Assembly (NCBI RefSeq): GCF_007954505.1
Contig: NZ_CP042412.1
Location: forward strand, 992,001 to 1,056,000
Length of the DNA: 64,000 nt
Direction of reading: 5' to 3'
Source of the DNA: Microbacterium sp. CBA3102
Lineage (GTDB): Bacteria > Actinomycetota > Actinomycetes > Actinomycetales > Microbacteriaceae
Numbering within the stretch: the first letter of the stretch is position 1; each line of letters begins with the position of its first letter. Made by a program: the position numbers and the translations under genes. Shown here one piece after another: positions 1 through 8,446 of this stretch. The notes beneath the pieces were generated by a model. The model ran no database searches, was not told the origin of the DNA, and saw nothing but the letters and a program-made list of their open reading frames with translations.

Positions 1-2
1 CA

Positions 3-398
3 GTGGCCGACAAGCTGGCGAAGAAGTCGACACGCAAGACAGGCGGCAAGCAGGTCCGGCTTCGTCTGGTCTACGTCGACTTCTGGTCGGCGGTGAAGCT
101 GTCGTTCCTCGGAGCCGTGGCCCTCGCGGTCGTCACGATGGTGTCGTTCTTCCTCATCTTCCTGGTGCTCCAGGCGACGAACGTCATGACGACGGCCGAG
201 AGCTTCCTGGTCGGCATCACCGACAACGCTTTCGTGCTGTCCGAGGTCGTCGGACTGCCGCAGGTCATGGCCTTCGCGGCGGTCGTCGCCATCCTGAATC
301 TCATCGTCTTCACGGTGCTCGGCGCCGTGGTCGCCGGCATCTACAACCTCGCCGTGAAGGTGACGGGCGGATTGCTCGTCGGGTTCATGTCGAACTGA
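3..398 (+). CDS. DUF3566 small membrane protein
   Basis: This 131-residue protein matches the DUF3566 family, which in Actinobacteria is normally encoded just downstream of gyrA. A basic N-terminus of about 30 residues precedes two long hydrophobic segments (about 33-57 and 85-118), so it should be an integral membrane protein with both segments packed against the bilayer. The GTG at position 3 is the first usable start, but it lies at the window edge, so its ribosome binding site is invisible and a longer N-terminus, as in the mycobacterial homologue, cannot be excluded. The function of the family is unknown. A strong hairpin ends the transcript. Confidence 0.85.
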   Translation: MADKLAKKSTRKTGGKQVRLRLVYVDFWSAVKLSFLGAVALAVVTMVSFFLIFLVLQATNVMTTAESFLVGITDNAFVLSEVVGLPQVMAFAAVVAILNLIVFTVLGAVVAGIYNLAVKVTGGLLVGFMSN

Positions 399-414
399 TC
401 CCTCACACGGACAC

Positions 415-448
415 ACGAAGGGCGGATGCTGCGGCATCCGCCCTTCGT
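415..448 (+). terminator. Rho-independent-type terminator after the DUF3566 gene
   Basis: A perfect 15-bp stem (415-429 paired with 434-448) closes a 4-base TGCG loop just 16 bases after the stop codon. There is no long T run, which is usual for high-GC actinobacterial terminators. It separates the presumed gyrA-DUF3566 transcript from the kinase operon. Confidence 0.8.
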
Positions 449-597
449 CGTTCCCTCGAGCGGTTGCTACACGACGCCGGTGGTGCCGAGCAGCGTGCCG
501 CATGCGGGCGATCCGGAGCGCGCGTTACGGAAAACCCGAAACAGAGTGTCCGGGTGACTCGGTGCCGCGCGCAACGGCCCCGCCGTACCGTGGAAGC

Positions 598-1866
598 ATG
601 ACCACTCAGACTGCGACCCCGGCTTCCGCAACCGCGGTGAAGCCGCCGTTGCGCATCTTCCTCACGATCTTGCATCTGGCAGGCGTCGGCGTCCTCGGCG
701 GCGTCATCTTCGGCATGCTCGGCGGCCTTCTCGGCACCGGCATCGGCCTCCTCTTCGCCGCCGGCATCGGCGTCGTCCTCCTGGTCGGACTCGTCTACGC
801 CCTTTACGGACTCGGCTGGTTCGAGGTCGCTCGTGTCGGCGCGCTCTACCGCACGCCGATCCCGCCGCTGCGTTTACAGCCGCGTGATCGTCCCGGATTC
901 GGCGGGTGGTTGCGGTCCCTCGGACCGCAGGCCATCGACGGCCGGATGTGGCGGGCAGTGGCGAACTTCGCCATCTCCGCCGTGCTCGGCTTCGTCGTCC
1001 TCCGACTCTTCTGGGGTCTGGTGTGGTCGATCATCATCTCGTTCGCCCCGCTCACGGCCGCGGACTCCGTGATCGGACCGTTCGGTGGCGGGGGGATCCC
1101 CGTGGCCTGGGCTCCGCTGATCGGCGTCCTCGGCCTCGCCGCCTGCGTCGTCGGGATGATCGGGCTGGCACTGCTGCATCGAACCCTCTCCCTCGCGATC
1201 GTGATCCGCAGCAAGGAGACCGAGCTCACCGAGCGCGTCCGCACGTCGACCGCCCAGCGTGAGGGTGCGGTGCGCGCCGCCGATGTGGAGCGCACCCGGA
1301 TCGAGCGCGATCTGCACGACGGGGTACAGCCGCGGCTGGTCTCGGTCGGGATGACGCTCGGACTCGCGCAGCAGAAGATCGACAACGATCCGGAGGCCGC
1401 CAAGGAGCTGATCAACGAGGCTCACACCTCGACCAAGGCAGCGATCACGGAACTCCGCCAACTCGCTCGCGGCATTCACGCCTCGGTGCTCGATGATCGT
1501 GGTCTCGACGCCGCCCTTTCCGCTCTTGCCGGGAGGTCGCACATTCCCGTGCACCTCGATGTCCGGATGGACGGCCGGTGCAGCCGTGAGGCCGAGGCCG
1601 CCGTGTACTTCTCGATCGCGGAGTCCCTGACCAACGCGGCCAAGCACTCGCGGGCCAGTGAAGCCCGGGTGACCGTGCGCGTGCGTGAGGGCAACACCCT
1701 CTGGGCCCGCGTGGAGGACAACGGTATCGGAGGCGCTCAGGTGCAGCCCGGTGGGGGTCTGGACGGCATCGCCAACCGCATCCTCGCCGCGGGAGGGACC
1801 TTCCGCCTCGACAGCCCGCAGGGCGGACCGACCAGCCTGGAGGTGAACGTACCGTGCGCATCCTGA
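598..1866 (+). CDS. Sensor histidine kinase (NarL/LiaS-type partner)
   Basis: This 422-residue membrane kinase has paired hydrophobic segments at about 23-70, single segments near 125-150 and 170-193, and a linker helix. The dimerisation domain of the HisKA_3 type follows, with the phospho-acceptor in DLHDGVQPRL (His240). The C-terminal ATPase domain has an N-box (ESLTNAAKH) and a G-box (DNGIGG). ATG 598 is chosen over an upstream in-frame ATG at 502 because the extra 32 residues are low-complexity arginine/proline and unlike the family. The stop overlaps the regulator gene start by 13 bases, so the pair should be co-translated. The signal is unknown; the third gene of the unit suggests cell-envelope sensing. 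Confidence 0.9.
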   Translation: MTTQTATPASATAVKPPLRIFLTILHLAGVGVLGGVIFGMLGGLLGTGIGLLFAAGIGVVLLVGLVYALYGLGWFEVARVGALYRTPIPPLRLQPRDRPGFGGWLRSLGPQAIDGRMWRAVANFAISAVLGFVVLRLFWGLVWSIIISFAPLTAADSVIGPFGGGGIPVAWAPLIGVLGLAACVVGMIGLALLHRTLSLAIVIRSKETELTERVRTSTAQREGAVRAADVERTRIERDLHDGVQPRLVSVGMTLGLAQQKIDNDPEAAKELINEAHTSTKAAITELRQLARGIHASVLDDRGLDAALSALAGRSHIPVHLDVRMDGRCSREAEAAVYFSIAESLTNAAKHSRASEARVTVRVREGNTLWARVEDNGIGGAQVQPGGGLDGIANRILAAGGTFRLDSPQGGPTSLEVNVPCAS

Positions 1867-2543
1867 TCTGCGAGGACTCGGTCCTGCTGAGAGAAGGCCT
1901 CGTTCGCCTGTTGGAGGACGCAGGGCATGAGGTGGTCGCCGCTCTCGCTGACACGGTGGAGCTCGAGCAGACGGTGGCCGGTAGTGCACCGGATCTCTGC
2001 ATCCTCGACGTGCGGTTGCCTCCGACCTTCACCGACGAGGGCATCCGCGCCGCGCTCGGTCTGCGGGCCTCGCGCCCGTCGCTCGCGATCCTCGTCCTCT
2101 CGCAGTACGTCGAGGAGCGATACGCCTCGGATCTGATCGCGGCGCAGGGCGGTCCGCTCGGATACCTGCTCAAGGACAGGGTCGCCGATGTCGAGGAGTT
2201 CCTCGGTTCGGTGCAGCGCATCTCGGAGGGCGCGACCGTTCTCGACCCCGAGGTCGTCGCTCAGCTCCTCACGCGCCGCAATCGCGACGACAAGATGATG
2301 CGACTCACCGAGCGGGAACGCACAGTGCTCGCGCTGATCGCCGAGGGGAAGTCGAACCAGGCGATCGCCGGTCTGCTGTTCCTCTCGGAGGCCAGCGTCG
2401 AGAAGCACATCACCTCCATCTTCCAGAAGCTGGGCTTCGACCCGGACGAGTCCGGCAATCGCCGCGTGCTCGCCGCGCTCGCCCACATCGAGAACACGGG
2501 CGGCCCGACGCCGCCGACCGGCCAGACAGGAGTGGCACGATGA
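1854..2543 (+). CDS. NarL/LuxR-family response regulator
   Basis: This 229-residue two-component regulator starts at GTG 1854 inside the end of the kinase gene. The receiver domain (1-120) has acidic residues at the N-terminus (CED) and the phospho-acceptor Asp52 in ILDVRLPP. The LuxR-type helix-turn-helix spans about 146-200 (LTERERTVLALIAEGKSNQ... VEKHITSIFQKLG). Its natural partner is the preceding HisKA_3 kinase, and its stop overlaps the next gene in an ATGA. The targets are unknown; the adjacent DUF4097 gene is the obvious candidate. Confidence 0.93.
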   Translation: MRILICEDSVLLREGLVRLLEDAGHEVVAALADTVELEQTVAGSAPDLCILDVRLPPTFTDEGIRAALGLRASRPSLAILVLSQYVEERYASDLIAAQGGPLGYLLKDRVADVEEFLGSVQRISEGATVLDPEVVAQLLTRRNRDDKMMRLTERERTVLALIAEGKSNQAIAGLLFLSEASVEKHITSIFQKLGFDPDESGNRRVLAALAHIENTGGPTPPTGQTGVAR

Positions 2544-3493
2544 CCACCGACAACAACGGCTTCCCGGGCGAGCACACCCCGCTCACCCCGCCGCCCGCTT
2601 CCCCGCCCGCTTCCCCGCCCGCCTCTCCGTCGCCGCCATCGGCGGCGCAGGGGGCACCGACACCTCCGCCGCCCAGTCCCACGGGAGGGCGTTCGTCCGG
2701 AGCCACGGCCGTCCTGGTCGTGACAGCGGTGGTGGGCGGGATCGCCCTTCTCGGAACCGGCGGCACAGCGGTCGCCGCCGCGGCGGGTTCCGTCATCTCG
2801 TCGAGCCGGCCGGATTCCGTGCAGACCGCGAACGCGCAAGGCATCGAGGGTATCGACCTGGATGCGGATGCCAGCAGCATGCGCGTCGAGTTCGGCGACG
2901 TGGATCAGGCAGAGCTGGCGATCACCAACGGGCGAGGACCCGCGTGGACCTTCGAACGTGACGGCGACGAACTGATCGTGCGGAGCCCGGACAGCGTGTT
3001 CGGGTGGTGGTTCGGCAGTTGGTTCGGGGACGAGCAGATCGCCGTGCTCACGCTGCCGGAGAGCTTGCGGGACGCGGAGCTCGATGCCGACCTCACACTG
3101 GATGCCGGCAGCCTCGACGTGGAGGGCGACTTCGGGGTGCTCGACGCCACCGTGAGCGCCGGCGCGCTCGACGTCACCGGGTCGGCCACCGAACTCGACG
3201 TGCAGATGAGCGCCGGTCGCGCCGACATCCTCCTCGATGGCGTGACCGTGGCCGATCTCGGCGTATCCGCGGGCGACCTCACGGTCGAGCTGACCGGCAC
3301 GCCGCCGTCGCAAACCACGATCGATGTCAGTGCCGGATCGCTCGATCTGACCCTGCCCGATGTCGAGTACGCCGTGAGCCAGGACATCAGCGCCGGCACC
3401 CTCAACTCGAAGGTGCAGGAGGCATCGAGCGCGCGGCGGACCATCGAGGTATCGCTCTCCGCGGGCACGGCGACGATCCGCCCGGGCCGCTGA
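2540..3493 (+). CDS. DUF4097-type beta-repeat membrane protein
   Basis: This 317-residue protein is translationally coupled to the response regulator (ATGA overlap). A disordered Pro/Ser/Ala-rich head (about 15-50), with short tandem PPASPPASPPAS repeats, precedes one transmembrane helix (about 54-85). The rest (about 100-317) is a repetitive beta-strand region alternating Leu-Asp-Val and Ser-Ala-Gly turns, typical of DUF4097/LiaF-like beta-helix proteins. In related operons such proteins sit with a kinase and regulator of this class and are thought to modulate envelope-stress signalling; that role is inferred here. The repeat region should lie outside the membrane. Confidence 0.8.
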   Translation: MTTDNNGFPGEHTPLTPPPASPPASPPASPSPPSAAQGAPTPPPPSPTGGRSSGATAVLVVTAVVGGIALLGTGGTAVAAAAGSVISSSRPDSVQTANAQGIEGIDLDADASSMRVEFGDVDQAELAITNGRGPAWTFERDGDELIVRSPDSVFGWWFGSWFGDEQIAVLTLPESLRDAELDADLTLDAGSLDVEGDFGVLDATVSAGALDVTGSATELDVQMSAGRADILLDGVTVADLGVSAGDLTVELTGTPPSQTTIDVSAGSLDLTLPDVEYAVSQDISAGTLNSKVQEASSARRTIEVSLSAGTATIRPGR

Positions 3494-3578
3494 ACCGGGT
3501 CGAGGGCGAGGACACTCCCGGGTCGTCGCCCTCGATTCGGAAATTCCGTCTTTCTCCGGTAAAGTCTTGGAGGTTGAC

Positions 3579-3652
3579 GGGGCTATAGCTCAGGCGGTTA
3601 GAGCGCTTCACTGATAATGAAGAGGTCCCAGGTTCAAGTCCTGGTAGCCCCA
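3579..3652 (+). tRNA. tRNA-Ile (GAT)
   Basis: The 74-base gene folds as a cloverleaf: acceptor GGGGCTA paired with TAGCCCC, discriminator A, anticodon loop CTGATAA giving GAT, and a T arm with GGTTCAAGTCC. No CCA is encoded. It is followed 25 bases later by tRNA-Ala; the Ile-Ala pair without rRNA near gyrA is a common actinobacterial arrangement. Confidence 0.97.
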
Positions 3653-3677
3653 CTCCTCAACTCAAGAAATCCCTCAC

Positions 3678-3750
3678 GGGGCCTTAGCTCAGTTGGTAGA
3701 GCGCCTGCTTTGCAAGCAGGATGTCAGGAGTTCGAATCTCCTAGGCTCCA
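3678..3750 (+). tRNA. tRNA-Ala (TGC)
   Basis: The 73-base cloverleaf has acceptor GGGGCCT paired with AGGCTCC (one G-T pair), discriminator A, anticodon stem CCTGC/GCAGG around TTTGCAA (anticodon TGC) and T loop TTCGAAT. CCA is not encoded. It is probably co-transcribed with the upstream tRNA-Ile. Confidence 0.97.
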
Positions 3751-3759
3751 CCGGAAGAT

Positions 3760-3795
3760 GAAGCCCTCGGTGCGTACCGGGGGCTTCTCTCTTTT
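3760..3795 (+). terminator. Terminator of the tRNA-Ile/tRNA-Ala transcript
   Basis: A 12-bp stem with one G-T pair (3760-3771 with 3776-3787) closes a GCGT loop and is followed by TCTCTTTT. It lies between the tRNAs and the convergent VOC gene. Confidence 0.8.
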
Positions 3796-3800
3796 CGCGG

Positions 3801-4154
3801 TCACTCGCGATCTGTGTGCATCCCGACGTTGATGACGCGACCATCGGAGTTGCGGTAGAAGAAACGCGTGACACCCCAGGGCTCGTCGGTGAGTGGATGC
3901 ACGATCTCCAGGCCCAACGCTTCCGCGCGGGCGAAGGCCGCCGTGACGTCGTCGACGAAGACGGAGACATCGGGATTCACCGGTGCCGAGGCGTCGCGGG
4001 TGATCAGGCTGAGCTGGTGCCCCTCCTCGTCGCCGAGCGTCACGATCCAGCCGTGGTCCATCAGCACCCGCAGCCCGAGCACCGCCGAATGCTCGGCGAC
4101 CGCGGAACGGAGATCGGTCACGGTGAGATCAGGGACCACTCTCTCGACGCGCAT
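3801..4154 (-). CDS. VOC-family protein (glyoxalase/bleomycin-resistance fold)
   Basis: This 117-residue protein has the compact beta-alpha-beta-beta-beta arrangement of vicinal-oxygen-chelate proteins. An N-terminal DLTVTDL strand is followed by VLGLRVLMDHGWIVTLG and a second half ending in WGVTRFFYRNSDGRVINVG. It is the size of a single-domain family member that works as a dimer. The substrate cannot be read from the sequence; members include glyoxalases, thiol transferases and antibiotic-binding proteins. It faces the tRNA terminator and precedes no obvious operon partner. Confidence 0.85.
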   Translation of the reverse strand: MRVERVVPDLTVTDLRSAVAEHSAVLGLRVLMDHGWIVTLGDEEGHQLSLITRDASAPVNPDVSVFVDDVTAAFARAEALGLEIVHPLTDEPWGVTRFFYRNSDGRVINVGMHTDRE

Positions 4155-4172
4155 GCACCCATCATCCCCGCG

Positions 4173-4619
4173 TCAGGCGAGATCGATCTGGTAGTGGATC
4201 ATCCCCGACCGGGAGGCGACACGATCGTAAAGGCCACGCGCGGTGGTGTTCGACTCGGCGGTGAGCCAGTAGACCTTCGCGGATCCGTGCTGCTCGGCCC
4301 ACGCTCGCACGTGCGCGATCAGTGCCCGCCCGACACCGCCGCCGCGGACGTCGGGTGCCACGAACAGGTCTTCGAGGTAGCAGTAGTCCGTGGTCGTCCA
4401 CGTCGCGGCATGCGTCAACCAGTGCACGATGCCCACGGCCGTACCCGTTTCGTCGCGGGCGATGGCCCCCTGGATACCGCCATCAGGGTCGACCAGTCGC
4501 TCGAAGGTGGATGCGGTGATCGTCTCGTCGAGGTCGGTCTCGTAGAAAGCGAGGTACCCCCGCCAGAGAGCGAGCCACTCGGGCTGGTCTGCGGCGGTGA
4601 GGGGCGCGATCGTCGTCAT
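4173..4619 (-). CDS. GNAT-family N-acetyltransferase
   Basis: This 148-residue enzyme has the GNAT acetyl-CoA binding signature at about 90-105 (LFVAPDVRGGGVGRALIAHV), followed by the conserved C-terminal YWLTAESNTTARGLYDRVASRSG segment. The N-terminal WLALWRGYLAFYETDL pattern is common in small bacterial GNATs that act on small amines. The acceptor substrate is unknown. The gene ends 18 bases from the VOC gene start on the same strand, so the two may be co-transcribed. Confidence 0.9.
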   Translation of the reverse strand: MTTIAPLTAADQPEWLALWRGYLAFYETDLDETITASTFERLVDPDGGIQGAIARDETGTAVGIVHWLTHAATWTTTDYCYLEDLFVAPDVRGGGVGRALIAHVRAWAEQHGSAKVYWLTAESNTTARGLYDRVASRSGMIHYQIDLA

Positions 4620-4635
4620 GAGTCGAGACTAGTGA

Positions 4636-5028
4636 CTAGGGGAGGGCGGTGCCGTCCGGGGAGGGCCGCAAGGCGCGCAGGATGGTGGCATGACGGACGA
4701 GGAAAGTCCGCTCATCGAGCTTCTTCCGTCGCAGCCACCCGGTCACCTCGTCATTGTGCTTGCTGGCATTGCAGGACGCGCACGCCGGGACCACGTTCTC
4801 GAGGGTGTAGCGACCGCCGCGCGACACGGGCTGGATGCAGTCGCGCTGCAGGGCTGCGCCGTCACCGCCGCAGTAGGCGCATCCGCCCCAGGCCTCCATG
4901 AGGTCGTACCACTGCTCGTCGGTGAGGTCGTTGTCGACGCGGGCGAGTCGATTCTGGCGGCGTTTCGCGTACCGTGCTCGGGTCGCCGGTGATGCGGTGG
5001 CGGAAGAGACCTTGCGGCGGCGGCGCAT
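4636..5028 (-). CDS. HNH endonuclease-domain protein
   Basis: This 130-residue basic protein carries a zinc-bound HNH core. The CAYCGG and CASCN pairs supply the four metal cysteines, and the catalytic region reads DCIQPVSRGGRYTLENVVPAC, with Asp-Cys replacing the usual Asp-His dyad. A short Arg/Lys-rich N-terminus (MRRRRKVSSATASPATRARY) could bind DNA. Such small stand-alone HNH proteins are frequent in actinobacterial chromosomes and their targets are rarely known. The Cys at the usual catalytic His position may mean low or altered nuclease activity. Confidence 0.85.
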   Translation of the reverse strand: MRRRRKVSSATASPATRARYAKRRQNRLARVDNDLTDEQWYDLMEAWGGCAYCGGDGAALQRDCIQPVSRGGRYTLENVVPACASCNASKHNDEVTGWLRRKKLDERTFLVRHATILRALRPSPDGTALP

Positions 5029-5076
5029 GCGCCGATCGTATCGCGGGAAGTGCTCGCGCTCGGTCAGCGCGTGAGG

Positions 5077-6210
5077 TCAGCGGAGGCCGACCGCGGTGAG
5101 ACCGTGCGGCGCGACGTTGAGCCGCTCCCCACCGTCCGCCGTGACGACGACGATGTCCTCGATGCGGGCACCCCACTCGCCGGCGAAGTAGATGCCGGGC
5201 TCGATGCTGAACGCCATGCCTTCCCGCAGGACCAGGTCGTTGCCCGGAGCGATGTACGGCTCCTCGTGCACCGAGACGCCGATGCCGTGGCCGGTGCGAT
5301 GCAGGAACGCCTCCCCCAGACCCGCGTCGGTGAGCACGCTCCGGGCGGCGGCATCCACCTCCGCCGCGGTGGCACCGGGACGCACGGCTTCGACCGCTGC
5401 CTGCTGCGCCCGCACGAGCACCGCGATCCGTTCGGCGGCTGCGGGGGCGGGAGTCCCCACCACGTAGGTCCGCGTGCTGTCCGAGTTGTATCCGCTCGGG
5501 ACCGCACCGCCGATGTCGACCACGACGATGTCGCCCTCCTCGATCACCCGATCCGACACCTCGTGGTGCGGGTCGGCGCCGTTCGGACCCGACCCGACGA
5601 TCACGAACTCGACCGTGCGATGGCCCTCCGTGACGATGGCCTCGGCGATGTCGGCTGCCACTTCGCGCTCGGTGCGTCCTGCCCGAAGCCACTCGTGCAC
5701 CCGTCTATGCACCGCGTCGATGGCTTCTCCGGCCCGGCGCAGTTCGGCGATCTCCTCGGCATCCTTGATCATCCGCCCTTCGCGCAGCACCGGAGTCGCG
5801 AGCTCGAGGCGCACCCCGAGACGATCCCCGATCGGGAGGACGTGCAGCGCGGGGAGGGCATCGGAGACACCCACACGGGCGGCGTCGCCCACCGCCGAAG
5901 TCACCAGCGCATACGGGTCTTCTCCATCGACCCAGTCGGCGACCGCGAGACCCAGCTCGCCGACAGCCGTGCTGCGCACCTTTGCGAGTTCCATGCGCGG
6001 CACCACGACCGTCGGCGTCGCGCCGGGGGCGATCACGAGGGCCGTCAGCCGCTCGATCGTGTCGCCTTCCACTCCCACCAGATACTGCAGATCCGGCCCG
6101 GGACCGACCACGATGGCGTCGAGCCCCGCGTCGGCGGCGAGGGAAGCGGCGCGGCTGAGCCGGGCGGAGTAGACGGAGGCGGGGAACGGGAGTGTGCTCA
6201 CGACATCCAC
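5077..6210 (-). CDS. M24-family Xaa-Pro aminopeptidase / creatinase-like metallopeptidase
   Basis: This 377-residue enzyme has the two-domain creatinase layout: an N-terminal creatinase-like domain (about 10-145) and a C-terminal pita-bread catalytic domain. All five metal ligands of M24 peptidases are present: Asp232, Asp244, His308, Glu337 and Glu351 (in VVVDIGG, NSDSTRT, TGHGIG, SIEPGIY and ARIEDIV). It should remove an N-terminal residue preceding proline, acting in the cytoplasm. The length is typical of bacterial PepQ/PepP-like proteins. Confidence 0.92.
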   Translation of the reverse strand: MDVVSTLPFPASVYSARLSRAASLAADAGLDAIVVGPGPDLQYLVGVEGDTIERLTALVIAPGATPTVVVPRMELAKVRSTAVGELGLAVADWVDGEDPYALVTSAVGDAARVGVSDALPALHVLPIGDRLGVRLELATPVLREGRMIKDAEEIAELRRAGEAIDAVHRRVHEWLRAGRTEREVAADIAEAIVTEGHRTVEFVIVGSGPNGADPHHEVSDRVIEEGDIVVVDIGGAVPSGYNSDSTRTYVVGTPAPAAAERIAVLVRAQQAAVEAVRPGATAAEVDAAARSVLTDAGLGEAFLHRTGHGIGVSVHEEPYIAPGNDLVLREGMAFSIEPGIYFAGEWGARIEDIVVVTADGGERLNVAPHGLTAVGLR

Positions 6211-6240
6211 GCTACTGCGCGGTCGCCGCCGGGTCGACGG

Positions 6241-6687
6241 TCAGCTGATCGCGACGCGGATGCGTTCCGCGAGGAACTCCAGATCGGCGTCGGTGAGTGC
6301 GGTCACGGCGTACGCGGTCGGCCAGACCGTGCCGTCGTCGAGGTTCGAGATCGGTTCGAAGCCGAAGGTGCCGTAGCGCACCTTGAACTTGCTCGCGGGC
6401 TGGAAGAAGCAGAGCACCTTCCCGTCACGACCCCACGCCGGCATCCCGTAGTACGTGCGCGGCACCAGCTCCGGGGCGACCTCCGACACGAGGGCATGCA
6501 GCTTCTTCGCCAGAGCCTGGTCCTCGGCGGTGAGCTTCTCGATGGCCTCCGTGATGTCGGCCTCCCCTGCTGCCCGCAGTTCTTCCGGTGTCTTCTTCGC
6601 CCGGGAACGCCGGGTGCGGGCCTCCTTCGCGGCGGCCTGCATCGCCTCGCGTTCTTCGGCGCTGAAGTTCTTCTCTTTCTCGGCCAT
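6241..6687 (-). CDS. DUF1801 domain protein
   Basis: This 148-residue protein has a charged, Lys/Arg/Glu-rich N-terminal 45 residues followed by a DUF1801 domain (about 45-148), recognisable from EVAPELVPRTYYGMPAWGRDGKVLCFFQPASKFKVRYGTFGF. The fold is shared with the YdhG/FraC iron-chaperone group and resembles frataxin; whether this member binds iron is not established. It stands alone between the peptidase and the amidohydrolase. Confidence 0.82.
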   Translation of the reverse strand: MAEKEKNFSAEEREAMQAAAKEARTRRSRAKKTPEELRAAGEADITEAIEKLTAEDQALAKKLHALVSEVAPELVPRTYYGMPAWGRDGKVLCFFQPASKFKVRYGTFGFEPISNLDDGTVWPTAYAVTALTDADLEFLAERIRVAIS

Positions 6688-6806
6688 CTTCGGTCCTCTC
6701 GGTGTGCTGCCGGTGTGGACTTCACACTACGGAGGAGAGACGCGGGCGTGCTTCTCGATTCCTGATCGATCCCCGCCGTGGCGCCGACGCCTGACAGACT
6801 GACGCC

Positions 6807-8402
6807 ATGACGACAGTCTTCACCGGCCGCATACGTCCCTTCGCGCCGAGCACCGACATCCAGGTCGAAGCCATGGCCGTCGACGACGCCACCATCGTGG
6901 CCATCGGCTCGGCGGAAGAGGTTCGCCGCGCCCACCCCGATGCCGACGTGGTCGCGCTCGACGGATGGGTCATGCCCGGGCTGATCGAGCCGCACGGGCA
7001 TCCCGGATTCGCGGCGATCCTGCTGTCCGACCTGGTCGTCGACCTCCGGCCCGTGGTCGTTCCCCAGGCCGAGGGCGTGCTGGCAGCTCTGCGCACGGCG
7101 GTCGCGGAGGCCGGTGGGGAAGCCGTCTTCGCGAACGGCTGGGACTCGCTGCTGCAGCGCGGACTCCCCGATCCCGACATCCACTTCCTCGACGAGCTGG
7201 CCGGCGGCGTTCCTCTCGTCGTGATCCACAACTCCGGTCACTCCGTCTACTTCAACACCGCTGCCGCGCTCGCCGCAGGCCTCGACCGGACCACCCCCGA
7301 TCCCGCCGGTGCCTCGTTCGGACGGGACGCCGACGGGGAGCTCACCGGTGTCGCCCTCGAGGCTGCCGCGGTCGAGATGGTCGTCGCTCCGATGCTCGCG
7401 AAGGCACAGGAGCAGCTCCCCCGCATCCTTCCTGCACACCTGCGCGATTTGGCTTCGCGGGGCATCACCACCGTGGCCGACCTGTCGTGGAACCCCGGAC
7501 TCGGTCCGCTCATCGACGCCCTGCGTGCGAAGGGTGAGATGCCGGTGCGCCTCCGGTGGTACGAGATGTCCCGTCCGGGCGGGATCCCCTCCGCACGAGG
7601 CGGCGGCGACCCGTTCTTCCGGCAGACGGGAGTGAAGACGTGGTCGGACGGCTCTCCCTGGGTCGGCAACATCGCCACCTCCTTCCCGTACCTCGACACC
7701 CCGGCGACCCGTGCGCTCGGACTCGAGCCGCACCACATCGGCCGGGCGAACTACACCTCGGACGAGCTGTCGGCCATCGCCGAGCCCTATGCCGGTGCGG
7801 GGTGGCAGCTGGCGTGTCATGCGCACGGCGACCTGGCGATCGACGCGACCCTCGATGTCTTCGCGCAGATCATCGCGCGGCACGGGCTCACCGATCACCG
7901 ATTCCGGCTGGAGCACTGCGGCGCGATGACGCCGGTGCAGTTCGAGCGCGCCGCATCACTGGGGGTCACGGTGAGTCTGTTCGTCGACCACATCACGTAC
8001 TGGGGCGAGGTGCTCGTCGATGATCTCTTCGGTCCGGAGCACGGGGGTGCCTGGGCGGATGCCGGCGCCGCGTTCGCGGCCGGACATCGCGTGACGTTCC
8101 ACAACGACGGGTGGGTCACCCCGAACGAACCTTTCCGCAACATGGCGGTCGCCGAGACCCGCACCACCCGCAACGGCTATCGGATGCCCGGCGGCACACC
8201 GGTCACCAGGGATCAGGCGCTCCTCGCGCACACGGCGAACGCCGCCTGGCAGCTCTTCAGCGAGCGGGAGGTGGGCGTCCTCGCCCCCGGACTCCTCGCG
8301 GACTTCATCGTCGTGGATCGCGACCCGGTCACGGTTTCCGCTGAAGACCTCGCCGCGACGCAGGTGACGTCCACCTACTTGGCGGGTGTGCGGGTCGTCT
8401 GA
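6807..8402 (+). CDS. Amidohydrolase (YtcJ-like)
   Basis: This 531-residue enzyme belongs to the metal-dependent amidohydrolase superfamily, subgroup DUF1446/YtcJ. The first metal site is EPHGHPG (about 61-67), with Gly-His where many members have His-x-His. Downstream metal and substrate residues include CHAHGD, RLEHCGA and HNDGWVTPNEPF. The C-terminus (LAPGLLADFIVVDRDP) is the usual end of the composite beta domain. The substrate is unknown; the family includes N-substituted formamide and imidazolone-type hydrolases. No partner gene is linked. Confidence 0.85.
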   Translation: MTTVFTGRIRPFAPSTDIQVEAMAVDDATIVAIGSAEEVRRAHPDADVVALDGWVMPGLIEPHGHPGFAAILLSDLVVDLRPVVVPQAEGVLAALRTAVAEAGGEAVFANGWDSLLQRGLPDPDIHFLDELAGGVPLVVIHNSGHSVYFNTAAALAAGLDRTTPDPAGASFGRDADGELTGVALEAAAVEMVVAPMLAKAQEQLPRILPAHLRDLASRGITTVADLSWNPGLGPLIDALRAKGEMPVRLRWYEMSRPGGIPSARGGGDPFFRQTGVKTWSDGSPWVGNIATSFPYLDTPATRALGLEPHHIGRANYTSDELSAIAEPYAGAGWQLACHAHGDLAIDATLDVFAQIIARHGLTDHRFRLEHCGAMTPVQFERAASLGVTVSLFVDHITYWGEVLVDDLFGPEHGGAWADAGAAFAAGHRVTFHNDGWVTPNEPFRNMAVAETRTTRNGYRMPGGTPVTRDQALLAHTANAAWQLFSEREVGVLAPGLLADFIVVDRDPVTVSAEDLAATQVTSTYLAGVRVV

Positions 8403-8446
8403 CACGCGGTCATCGACCGCCCTCATCGGCGGATAGTGTGTGACGC

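Noticed and set aside
502..597. Longer N-terminus for the histidine kinase from ATG 502
   Set aside because: The additional 32 residues are unlike the family and precede a hydrophobic start that fits ATG 598.
2596..2630. Short tandem repeats of a CCGCTTCCCCG-like unit
   Set aside because: They encode the Pro/Ala/Ser-rich head of the DUF4097 protein; ordinary low-complexity coding sequence.
4690..4720. GAGGAAAGTCC, resembling the conserved P4 segment of RNase P RNA
   Set aside because: It lies inside the HNH gene read on the minus strand, and the surrounding sequence shows none of the other conserved RNase P helices.
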